A stretch of DNA of 64,000 nt, taken from the NCBI RefSeq assembly GCF_000367365.1, contig NZ_BARF01000074.1, forward strand, positions 124,001 through 188,000, written 5' to 3'. The position numbers were made by a program, and so were the translations under genes. The notes below the pieces were generated by a model that saw nothing but the letters and a program-made list of their open reading frames with translations, did no database searches and was not told the DNA's origin. Position 1 is the stretch's first letter. The number at the start of each line of letters is the position of its first letter. Below are positions 34,014 to 41,583 of this stretch, one piece after another. The DNA comes from Streptomyces prunicolor NBRC 13075. Its GTDB lineage: Bacteria > Actinomycetota > Actinomycetes > Streptomycetales > Streptomycetaceae.

Positions 34014-35102
34014 GTGCGCATGCCGTGGCGTCGCAGGTGGGTGTGCCCGCACTGCTTCCGGAGCATCTCCCGGGCACAGATCACGTATGTCTGTGCGAGC
34101 GGCGCCGACTGCGCCGAGGACCGGGCCCTGAAGTCCGCCGACCCCCTGAGCGGTTCGGCGGTGTGCGGCACCTGCGGCCGTACCACCACCCGGCTGTGCT
34201 GCTCCGTCTGCGCGGGCCGGCTGCCGGAGGGCTATCTGCGCGTCCCCGGAAAGCTGGTGGCGCTCGCCGGACCGGTCAGCTCCGGCAAGAGCACCTACAT
34301 CGGCGTTCTCGTGCACGAACTGCTCCACCGCCTGGGCGCCGAACTCGACGCCGCGCTGCTGCCCTGTGACGACGACACCATGGCCGACTACCACGAACGC
34401 TACGAACGGCACCTCTACGAGGGGCGGCACACCGTCCCCAAGACCGCCGAGCACGATGCCGGCCGCCCCCTCGTGCACCGGCTCAGCCGCACCCGGCGGG
34501 GCCGTTTCGGACGCACCCGCCGACAGGTGCTGACCCTCGTCTTCCTCGACACGGCGGGCGAGCACTTCGCCTCGCGCGACCGCATGGAGAGCCAGCTGCG
34601 CTACTTCGCCGCGGCCGACGCCGTCGTCGTCCTCGTCGACCCGCAGGACCTGGCCGGCGCACCGGTGCGGGGCGGCGGCGACGCGGTGCCGGGCCGGTCG
34701 GGCGACGTACTGGCCCGGGTGCTGGGCCACCTGGGCGGCGGCAAGGTGACCGTGCCGGTCGCCGTCGCCCTCACCAAGGCCGACCTCCTGTGGCCGCATC
34801 TGCCGGACAACTCCCCGCTGCACCGCACCCGCCGCCCCGGCCCCGTCTTCGACGCCGACGACCGGGCCGCCGTACACGCCGAGTTGCAGGCCCTGCTCAG
34901 GCGCTGGCAGGAACACCAACTCGACGCGCGGCTCCAGCAGTTCTGCGCCGACTACCAGCTGTTCGCGCTGTCCACGCTGGGTACCGCTCCCCGGCAGGAC
35001 GGGGACCTCGGACTCGGCGGCGTCGTACGCCCACACCGTGTGGAGGACCCCCTGATGTGGCTGCTGCACCGCTTCGGCGCCCTCGACCGGGGACGGAGGT
35101 GA
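34014..35102 (+). CDS. Zinc-ribbon GTPase (GAP1-associated, double-GTPase type)
   Basis: 362 residues. The N-terminal cysteine pairs (CPHC, CGTC, CCSVC) form one or two zinc ribbons. The GTPase domain has P-loop GPVSSGKST (near residue 85), switch motif DTAGE, and G4 motif TKAD. I recall this arrangement from actinobacterial conflict systems in which such a GTPase is encoded with a GAP1 protein and a second GTPase. Start: GTG 34014 has GGGGGAG 5 bp upstream; GTG 34008 and ATG 34020 are alternatives. Only 11 bp separate it from the Fn3-like gene and 5 bp from the GAP1-like gene. Confidence 0.8.
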   Translation: MRMPWRRRWVCPHCFRSISRAQITYVCASGADCAEDRALKSADPLSGSAVCGTCGRTTTRLCCSVCAGRLPEGYLRVPGKLVALAGPVSSGKSTYIGVLVHELLHRLGAELDAALLPCDDDTMADYHERYERHLYEGRHTVPKTAEHDAGRPLVHRLSRTRRGRFGRTRRQVLTLVFLDTAGEHFASRDRMESQLRYFAAADAVVVLVDPQDLAGAPVRGGGDAVPGRSGDVLARVLGHLGGGKVTVPVAVALTKADLLWPHLPDNSPLHRTRRPGPVFDADDRAAVHAELQALLRRWQEHQLDARLQQFCADYQLFALSTLGTAPRQDGDLGLGGVVRPHRVEDPLMWLLHRFGALDRGRR

Positions 35103-35107
35103 CCCGC

Positions 35108-36646
35108 ATGGCCGGACAGGCGCACTACACGTCCGCCCCGCCCGCCGCCGACGCACCCCACGGCGGATTCCGCTTCACCGCGGCCTCCCCGAGCGCCCGC
35201 CCCGTACTCGACGTCCTGCGCCCGCTGACCGGGTACGCGCGACCGCCGGGCGCGGACCGGGAGCACCACTTCCCGGTGGCGTTCGCCTACGACCGGCCGG
35301 CCGGCGATGTGGCCGTGCTGACCCGGACCAGTTTCACCGGCGAGGACTACACCGGCCGCTGGGGCAACCACTTCTGCCACGTCCTGTGGGCCGACCCCGG
35401 TGAACTCGCGGGCCTGCGACCCGTCGAACTGTGGGACAGCCCGCAGTGGGCCGTGTCGCCCGCGCCCGGCGACGGACCCGCCCTGCCCGACCTCACCGAA
35501 CTCGTCCCCGGCAGCACCGTCGGACCCGACCGGGTGGGCCGTCTGCTGGCCGGCACCGGCGAGCACGGCGTCCGCCTCCTGGAGCGACTGCTCACGGCGG
35601 CTCTGCGGGCGCTGACCGGCGAGGGCCCCGGCGCCACCCTGGTCTCCAGGGACGCGGACCGTGTCGTCGACTGGATCGCCGCCGTCTCCTACACCCTGCC
35701 CGCAGGCCTCGCGGCCCAGCTGACCTTCACGACGTACACCGGGCGCCCACAGGACGACCACCGGCACCTGGTCGGCACCCGTCCGGAGACCGGAGAGCGG
35801 GCGCCAGGACCGGTGTTCCACCTCGACCGACTCACCACGGACGGCTGTCCGGAGCCGAGCCCGATGGCACGGTTCCTCGCGGACGCGTGGGGGAGCGGGC
35901 GCCTCGACATCCTGGACTCCGTGGCGGACGTGTGGGACGCGGGCCCCGCGGGTGGCGTCGAGGCGGACGTACGGCGGTTACGGACCGGGTGCGCGCTGCT
36001 CGCGCCGGACGGCGACGCGGGGGCCTTCGACTCCGGCGAAGAGGGCTCCCGGCTCGCGGGTTTCGTCCGCGCCGTCGTGGAACTGCGGCTCGGGGAGGCG
36101 GACTTGTCGTCCGAGCGGCTCGGGGATGCGGACTTGTCGTCCGAGCGGCTCGGGTATGCGGGTCTGTCGCCCGAGCGGCTCAGGGAGGCAGGCCTTTCGC
36201 CCGAGCGGCTCAGGGACAGCGCCGCGCGTCATCTCGCCCACGGGACGGCACCGCTCGGCGATGTACGGGCCGTGCTCGCTCCGTTGCCCGACGCCTTCCG
36301 GCCGGCCGTCCTCGCCGGGCTGCTCGCCGCACTCGAAGCCTCCGCCGAGCTACGGACCACGGCCCTGGACGCGCAGGCATGCGCCTTCCTCGCCTCCCTC
36401 GCGGACGAAGCGCCGGACCTGCTCGCCGCCGCCCCCGACGCCGCCCTGCACGTGCTGCGCCGGGCCCCCGGTGAACCGTCATGGGCCGCGCTGCGGATCC
36501 TGCGGCTGTTCCGCCAGGGGCTCTGGGAGGACGAGGAGACCTACGCGGCCCTGCGCGATCTGGTGCGGGCCGAGCAGCCCGAGCCCGGGCCGGAGCGCGC
36601 GCCGCTGCTGTCGTGGCGACGCGGTGCGGCCCGGCCCAAGGAGTGA
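35108..36646 (+). CDS. GTPase-associated protein 1 (GAP1)-like protein with TTA codon and internal repeats
   Basis: 512 residues. The N-terminal about 260 residues match my recollection of the GAP1-N2 domain: AHYTSAPPA, GGFRFTAASP, FAYDRPAGDVAVL, GRWGNHFCHVL, LTFTTYTGRPQDD. The rest is helical (GAP1-M/C-like). Residues about 328-368 hold four 10-residue repeats of the form LGEADLSSER. Codon 291 is TTA, read only by the bldA tRNA in Streptomyces. ATG 35108 follows GGAGGTG at ideal spacing; a GTG at 35099 overlaps the previous stop. These proteins accompany GTPases in actinobacterial conflict systems; biochemical function unknown. Confidence 0.75.
   Translation: MAGQAHYTSAPPAADAPHGGFRFTAASPSARPVLDVLRPLTGYARPPGADREHHFPVAFAYDRPAGDVAVLTRTSFTGEDYTGRWGNHFCHVLWADPGELAGLRPVELWDSPQWAVSPAPGDGPALPDLTELVPGSTVGPDRVGRLLAGTGEHGVRLLERLLTAALRALTGEGPGATLVSRDADRVVDWIAAVSYTLPAGLAAQLTFTTYTGRPQDDHRHLVGTRPETGERAPGPVFHLDRLTTDGCPEPSPMARFLADAWGSGRLDILDSVADVWDAGPAGGVEADVRRLRTGCALLAPDGDAGAFDSGEEGSRLAGFVRAVVELRLGEADLSSERLGDADLSSERLGYAGLSPERLREAGLSPERLRDSAARHLAHGTAPLGDVRAVLAPLPDAFRPAVLAGLLAALEASAELRTTALDAQACAFLASLADEAPDLLAAAPDAALHVLRRAPGEPSWAALRILRLFRQGLWEDEETYAALRDLVRAEQPEPGPERAPLLSWRRGAARPKE
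35978..35980 (+). promoter_or_regulatory. In-frame TTA codon (bldA-dependent translation checkpoint)
   Basis: Codon 291 of the GAP1-like gene is TTA (context GTA CGG CGG TTA CGG). TTA codons are very rare in Streptomyces and need the developmentally accumulated bldA Leu-tRNA. I saw no other in-frame TTA in the island genes I checked. Confidence 0.85.
36091..36210 (+). repeat. Four in-frame 30-bp tandem repeats
   Basis: Units at 36091, 36121, 36151 and 36181, each 30 bp, share the end CCGAGCGGCT. They encode LGEADLSSER, LGDADLSSER, LGYAGLSPER and LREAGLSPER. The A(D/G)LS(S/P) spacing resembles a pentapeptide-repeat rhythm. The unit keeps the frame, so copy-number change would not break the protein. 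Confidence 0.9.
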
Positions 36647-36649
36647 ACC

Positions 36650-38911
36650 GTGTCCAACCCCGTGATTCTGCTGCTGGCGGTCACCCTGCTGGTCGCCCTG
36701 ATCGTCGGCCACGGCTTCCTGGTCACCCTGCCCAAACTGCTGTGGGCCCAACTGCACGCCGTCTGGCGGATCTTCGGCCGGGCACCGCACACCGCACCCG
36801 ACCCGCACGGCGAACCCGACCCGCACGGCGAACCGGCCACACCCGCCTACGTCCGCGTCCTCGCCGCCCGCGACCTGCGTGAGACCTGGTGGGACGGACT
36901 CGAACGGCACGAAGGGCTGGTGAGCGGGGCCGACCGGCTCATGGCCGACCTGGTCGGCGACGCGTTCCGCCGGTCGCGGGGGAGCGGCGGACAGGGCTGC
37001 GTGATGCTCCTCCTGCGCCCGCCCTTCCTGCTCACGACGGTCGGCGTCGTGCTGACCGCGACGACGTTCAGCCTCCTCCCCCTTCTGCTCACGCTGCTCG
37101 TGTGGGCGCTGTGCTACGCGCTGTGGGCCCTGTGGTGGGCGGTGTGCGCGACGGTCGCACGGGTGGGGCGCGCGCTGCGCGGCGGGCCGGCGCCCTGCCC
37201 GTACCCGGACTGCGGACGCGTCATCCACCGCCCGGTCAGACAGTGCGCGACCTGCCGCGCCGGACACCGACAACTGCTGCCCAACCGCTACGGCGCCTTC
37301 CGCCACCGCTGCCGGTGCGGCACCCGACTGCCCGCAGTCCTCGGCGTGCGCCGCCTGGACGCGTGCTGTCCGCACTGCGGCAAAGCGTTGCCCGCCGGAT
37401 ACGAGCGGGCCCGGGTCGTCGTCCTCGTCGGGGGCTCCGGCACCGGGCGTGCCGCGGTGCACCGGCAGGGACTGGCCGAGCTGGGCGCCCCCTCCGGGGC
37501 CGAGCCACCGCTCGTGCGCACGGCAGGCACACCCCTGCTGTGGTTCGACCCGCCAGGCGACGCGTACGGCAGCCAGGAGTCGGCGGCCGGACTGGACGTG
37601 TTGCGCCGGGCCCGCGGACTGCTGCTGATGGTGGACGACCCCGCCGCGAACAGCGCCGACGTACAGGCCGTGACCCGGGTCCTGCACATCGTCGCGGGGC
37701 TGCCTGCGCGCAGCCGTCCGCGCCGGCTGGCCCTGCTGTACACCCGGGTTCCGCAGGGCGACGACACCGAGGTGCGCGAGCGGCTGGACGCGGCCGGCGG
37801 CGGCCACCTGCTGCGCGCCCTCGACGCCACCGGCATCCCGGTGCGCCGCGTTCCGGCCGGGCAACTCGCGGGGACGCTGCGGTGGCTCGCCGGTACGGCC
37901 GACGTCGTGGGCCCGGGGGAGGCCATGGTGCCGCCGCCCGTGCGCCGACCGGAGCACACCGCGCTCCGCCCGGCCCGGCACCGCGCCGCTCGCGGCACCC
38001 TCCTCCTCACCCAGTTCGCCGGGTACCTGGTCCTGCCGGTCGCCCTGGTCCTCCTGGCGGCGGGCGTACTGCCCTCGGGCGCTCTCTTCGGAGTACCCGC
38101 GAAGTACGACAAGTGGCGGCATCCATTGGCCGACTCGGTCCACCAGGTCGACCTCACCGCGGTCGCCACCCGGGACTGGCCCAGGCTCAGCGAGAGTTAC
38201 TCGGCGCCGGGCCACCCGGCGACCGCCGCTCTGCCGGGACGCGCGGGCTACTGGTCGGTCAAGGGGTCACCGGAGAAGGACAACTGGCTGAGGCTCGACT
38301 TCGGGATGCCGCTGCCGCTGAGCGAGATCTCGGTGGACTTCGACCCGGACAGCGTCGCCTCGTGGGCCCCGGGAGTCGACGTGGAGGGCCAGATCGGAGC
38401 CAAGACGCTCTGGCTCCGGACCACGCACCCCCGCAAAGAAAAGCAGGGCGCCTTCAGCACGAAGACGTACGGCTACGACGCTCCCGTCACCCGGGCCGTC
38501 GACTCCATTCGTATCGGCCTGAACTCCGACCTCGACGGCAAGACCGGCGACGAACAGCGGCTCCGCCTGCGCGAGTTCAACGTCCGCTGGCGCAGCTCCG
38601 ACGCCCTGCGCCTGCACCCGGCGGCCGACGGCAGGCTCGCCGTGGAGAACGCCACCACACGTACCCTCGCCATCACCGTACGGCCGCCCCTGCTGCCCGC
38701 GGGCTGGCGGGCGACCCTGGTCGGACGGCCGCCCCGGACACTCGCGGCGCACGCCACCTACCAGGCACGCTGGCGGATCACGGCACCCCGGGGGACCACA
38801 GGGCGTTCCCCCATCGCCTACGCCGTCGACGCCTCCGAGAGCGGTCAGACCGTGACGGCGCGCTGCCTGGCCCTCCTCACCGCCTCCCTGGACGCCGAGC
38901 CGCTCTGCTGA
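36650..38911 (+). CDS. Membrane protein with zinc ribbon, degenerate GTPase and discoidin-like domain
   Basis: 753 residues. A signal-anchor-like helix (1-25) precedes a second hydrophobic pair near 125-165. Zinc-ribbon motifs follow (CPYPDC, CATC, CRCG, CCPHC). The GTPase-like domain at about 258-420 has a P-loop GGSGTGRAA (Lys of GKS replaced by Arg) and no TKxD, so nucleotide binding is doubtful. A membrane helix near 455-475 leads to a discoidin (F5/8 C)-like domain at about 530-650 (WLRLDFGMPLPLSEISVDFD; IRIGLNSD). It looks like the inactive partner of the 34014 GTPase, tethered to the membrane with an outside sensor domain. GTG start with AAGGAG upstream; last gene of the operon, ending 5 bp before the convergent NACHT gene stop. 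Confidence 0.75.
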   Translation: MSNPVILLLAVTLLVALIVGHGFLVTLPKLLWAQLHAVWRIFGRAPHTAPDPHGEPDPHGEPATPAYVRVLAARDLRETWWDGLERHEGLVSGADRLMADLVGDAFRRSRGSGGQGCVMLLLRPPFLLTTVGVVLTATTFSLLPLLLTLLVWALCYALWALWWAVCATVARVGRALRGGPAPCPYPDCGRVIHRPVRQCATCRAGHRQLLPNRYGAFRHRCRCGTRLPAVLGVRRLDACCPHCGKALPAGYERARVVVLVGGSGTGRAAVHRQGLAELGAPSGAEPPLVRTAGTPLLWFDPPGDAYGSQESAAGLDVLRRARGLLLMVDDPAANSADVQAVTRVLHIVAGLPARSRPRRLALLYTRVPQGDDTEVRERLDAAGGGHLLRALDATGIPVRRVPAGQLAGTLRWLAGTADVVGPGEAMVPPPVRRPEHTALRPARHRAARGTLLLTQFAGYLVLPVALVLLAAGVLPSGALFGVPAKYDKWRHPLADSVHQVDLTAVATRDWPRLSESYSAPGHPATAALPGRAGYWSVKGSPEKDNWLRLDFGMPLPLSEISVDFDPDSVASWAPGVDVEGQIGAKTLWLRTTHPRKEKQGAFSTKTYGYDAPVTRAVDSIRIGLNSDLDGKTGDEQRLRLREFNVRWRSSDALRLHPAADGRLAVENATTRTLAITVRPPLLPAGWRATLVGRPPRTLAAHATYQARWRITAPRGTTGRSPIAYAVDASESGQTVTARCLALLTASLDAEPLC

Positions 38912-38916
38912 GGGCT

Positions 38917-41526
38917 TCAGCGACCACCGGACGGCGGTGTCCAGCGGGAGCCCGCGAAGTCGGCCAGGGCCGCGCCGAGTTGGGGATCCACCTGCGGCGA
39001 GCGGCCGAGGGGCAGGACGAAGTACCAGCCCTCGCCCATCCGGGAGCGGCGCGGCGGGCGCGGGGCGCCGGCGAGCAGCCGGACCTGGAGCGCGTGGAAG
39101 CGCGCGTCCCGGCCCCGGAAGACCGCACGGCGCACGGTGATCTCCTCGACGTGCCGCCACTCGTAGGAGCGTCGCCTGCGCCCGATCACGGAGGTGACGC
39201 CGCCCCGGGTCAGCTCCAGTTCCAGCCGTCGCCGCGGCAGGAACAGCCCCACCACGGTGACCACGGCGCCGAGGAAGGGCCAGACGAGCAGCCCCAGCCA
39301 GGCGATTCCGTCCTGCCACTGTCCGGACACGCTCATCCGGACGGCGTAGACGCCCATGAGCGGACCCAGCGCGGCCCAGTGGGCCAGCGGCAGGCGCCGT
39401 GACCGGCCGCGGAGGCAGAAGTGGTCCTTGGTGTGCTCCACCGTGAAGTGGCCGGCGTCCGAGAGCGCGGGGACGGGGACCGGCTCGCGGCCGGGCGGAG
39501 CCGTACCCCGTTCCTCGGCCAGCCGGTTCGCCAGATGGTCCTGGAGCCGGCGGTTGCGGAAGCGGTAGGTCCCGCCCGAGAACTGCAGCAGGCCCGCCGT
39601 ACGGGCGTCCCTGAGGAACGTCATCAGCGACCAGGGCACCCGGCCGGTCGCCGCGAGGGAGCACTTGGCGAGCATCCAGCGGCTCCACGGACTGAGCAGC
39701 ACCAGCATCGCCGAGGCGCCCGCCCAGGCCGCGATCGCCGTGCCCCGCGCCAGAGTTGAGTCATTGAGCCAGAAGAACGCGCCCACACCGGCGCCGATGA
39801 GCGGGGCCACCAGCGTCAGCGTCGTGACGAGCGCGCTCTGCTCGCCGCGCAGCAGTTCGTCGGGGGTGGCGGCGTCCACGGTGTCGGCGGGGGCCGTGTA
39901 CACGATCATCAGCAGGACGGGCAGTACGCCGCCGATCGCGAACCAGACCAGGGCGGGCTCCGGTGTCACGAAGGCGTACAGCGCGAGCAGGAGGACGACG
40001 AGGGCGGGACCGCCCACGAGAGTCGCCGAGCGGACCAGCGGGCCCACGCGCGAGTTCCGGTCGAGTGAGCGCAGCGCCTGGATGAACAGCAGTGGGTTCG
40101 CGCTGCGGCGCGGTTCGGTGAGCCGCTGGCCGAACCAGGAGGCGGTCACCGATCGCGCGACGGCGGCGAAGACGACCCCGCCGGTCACGTCGGCCGACAG
40201 CGCCATGCCGCCCAGCGGGTTGCTCTCCGTGTAGCCGGACAGGCCCGCCTTGATGACGAGGGAGAGCAGAATGCCGGTCGCGAGCAGCGCCGGCACCGCG
40301 AGCAGCCGGGGCAGCGGTGCGGTGTACAGCCGCCACCAGGCGAGCTCCGACTCCTCACGACGGTTCAGCAGCAGCGCCAGGTACGACAGCCAGGCACCGG
40401 CCCGGTCGGCGTCCCAGGTGCGGGGCGGGTGCAGTCGGCCGGGGTCGGGCGGCAGCGCCGGAAACGCGGCGGGCACGATCCGGTCGAGCAGCTGCGCCTC
40501 GACGGCGCCCCGGTCGGGAAACCGCTGCCGGTCCGTCAACTCACCGGGATCGGTGGGATGCCGCTCGTACGCGCGACGCACCAGCCACACCATCAGCGGA
40601 TTGGTCAGGGCCCGCGCGACCGGGGCGGAGGGGTCGGTCCGGAGGGTCTTCAGCAGACGGGCCCAGTCGGCGGCACGGGACCGGGGCCGGGCCCGTTGCA
40701 GGTACTCCGCCACCTCGTCGGGGCGCAGCGGCAGCGACTCGATCACCGTGGCGTGCCGCAGCCCCTGGCCCTTCCGGTCGAGGTCGGTGTATTCCGTCGT
40801 ACGGGAGACCAGCACGACGTCCCCCGCACCGCCGAGGCCGGTGTGGAGGGCGTCGAGGACCTCGGCGCGGCGGTGCTCGGGCAGTTCGTCGAGGCCGTCG
40901 AGGACGGGCAGTACCCGTCTCTCCTGCACGAGCCGGAGTGCGGGGTGGACGCCGTCGACGGTCGGCAGACCCGGGTGGTCCTGCCGCAGCCGGTCCACCA
41001 GCCACTCGGCCAGCGACTGCCGCCGGGTGTTCCAGGACTCCAGCGACAGCACGAGCGGGATCGGCACGTCGTCCTCGCCCTGGGTCAGCCGGCGGGCGAG
41101 GAGTTCCAGGGTGAGCAGGACAGACAGCGTGGTCTTGCCGGACCCGGCGGTGCCGAGCACGACCAGCCGCCGCCGGGGCCGGAGCCGGAGGAAGGTCCCG
41201 GCGATGGTGTCGGCCCCGGAGCCCGCGGGCACGAACTCCCCGGCGGACGCCACCTGTCGGCTGGGTGTCCAGCGCACGCGCAGCGGTTCGGGATCGGTCA
41301 TGTGCCAGGCATCGGCCTCGGCCCGCCACCGGCGCAGCAGACTGCGGGCGAGCCTCCGCTCGGCCGCGGCCAGCGGAGCGTCGTCGTCGGGCGGCGCGGG
41401 CGGTGCGCGGAGGATCAGATTGAGGTCACCTTCGAGGACCCCGATCTGGATCAGGTACTCGGCCGTGCAGTCGACGGCCGTGTTGGTGATGTGCGGCCCG
41501 CCGCCGGAGTCCGCCTGTCCCGCCAT
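38917..41526 (-). CDS. Membrane NACHT-type NTPase with N-terminal amyloid-like motif
   Basis: 869 residues. Residues 15-37 (NTAVDC..., YLIQIGVLEG, DLNL) match position for position the hydrophobic/Gln/Gly pattern of the BASS motif in the 127-residue protein at 28601. The NACHT domain follows: Walker A GTAGSGKT (125-132), Walker B VLPVLDGLDELPEH and sensor region VVLVSRTTEY. Residues about 380-640 contain about seven membrane segments, followed by a cytoplasmic winged-helix-like part (LLQFSGGTYRFRNRRLQDHLANRL) and two more membrane segments before a C-terminal beta domain. STAND NTPases act as switchable receptors. The gene follows the anchored protein gene (41584) by 57 bp. Confidence 0.85.
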   Translation of the reverse strand: MAGQADSGGGPHITNTAVDCTAEYLIQIGVLEGDLNLILRAPPAPPDDDAPLAAAERRLARSLLRRWRAEADAWHMTDPEPLRVRWTPSRQVASAGEFVPAGSGADTIAGTFLRLRPRRRLVVLGTAGSGKTTLSVLLTLELLARRLTQGEDDVPIPLVLSLESWNTRRQSLAEWLVDRLRQDHPGLPTVDGVHPALRLVQERRVLPVLDGLDELPEHRRAEVLDALHTGLGGAGDVVLVSRTTEYTDLDRKGQGLRHATVIESLPLRPDEVAEYLQRARPRSRAADWARLLKTLRTDPSAPVARALTNPLMVWLVRRAYERHPTDPGELTDRQRFPDRGAVEAQLLDRIVPAAFPALPPDPGRLHPPRTWDADRAGAWLSYLALLLNRREESELAWWRLYTAPLPRLLAVPALLATGILLSLVIKAGLSGYTESNPLGGMALSADVTGGVVFAAVARSVTASWFGQRLTEPRRSANPLLFIQALRSLDRNSRVGPLVRSATLVGGPALVVLLLALYAFVTPEPALVWFAIGGVLPVLLMIVYTAPADTVDAATPDELLRGEQSALVTTLTLVAPLIGAGVGAFFWLNDSTLARGTAIAAWAGASAMLVLLSPWSRWMLAKCSLAATGRVPWSLMTFLRDARTAGLLQFSGGTYRFRNRRLQDHLANRLAEERGTAPPGREPVPVPALSDAGHFTVEHTKDHFCLRGRSRRLPLAHWAALGPLMGVYAVRMSVSGQWQDGIAWLGLLVWPFLGAVVTVVGLFLPRRRLELELTRGGVTSVIGRRRRSYEWRHVEEITVRRAVFRGRDARFHALQVRLLAGAPRPPRRSRMGEGWYFVLPLGRSPQVDPQLGAALADFAGSRWTPPSGGR

Positions 41527-41583
41527 GTACGCCCGCCCCCGTCGTCGCCTTTTTCACTCTACTCATCGGTGTCCGGCGGCAGT

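Noticed and set aside
34790..35107. In-frame extension of the GAP1-like protein by 106 residues
   Set aside because: The extension lies inside the GTPase gene in another frame and is Arg-rich; GGAGGTG just before ATG 35108 marks the real start.
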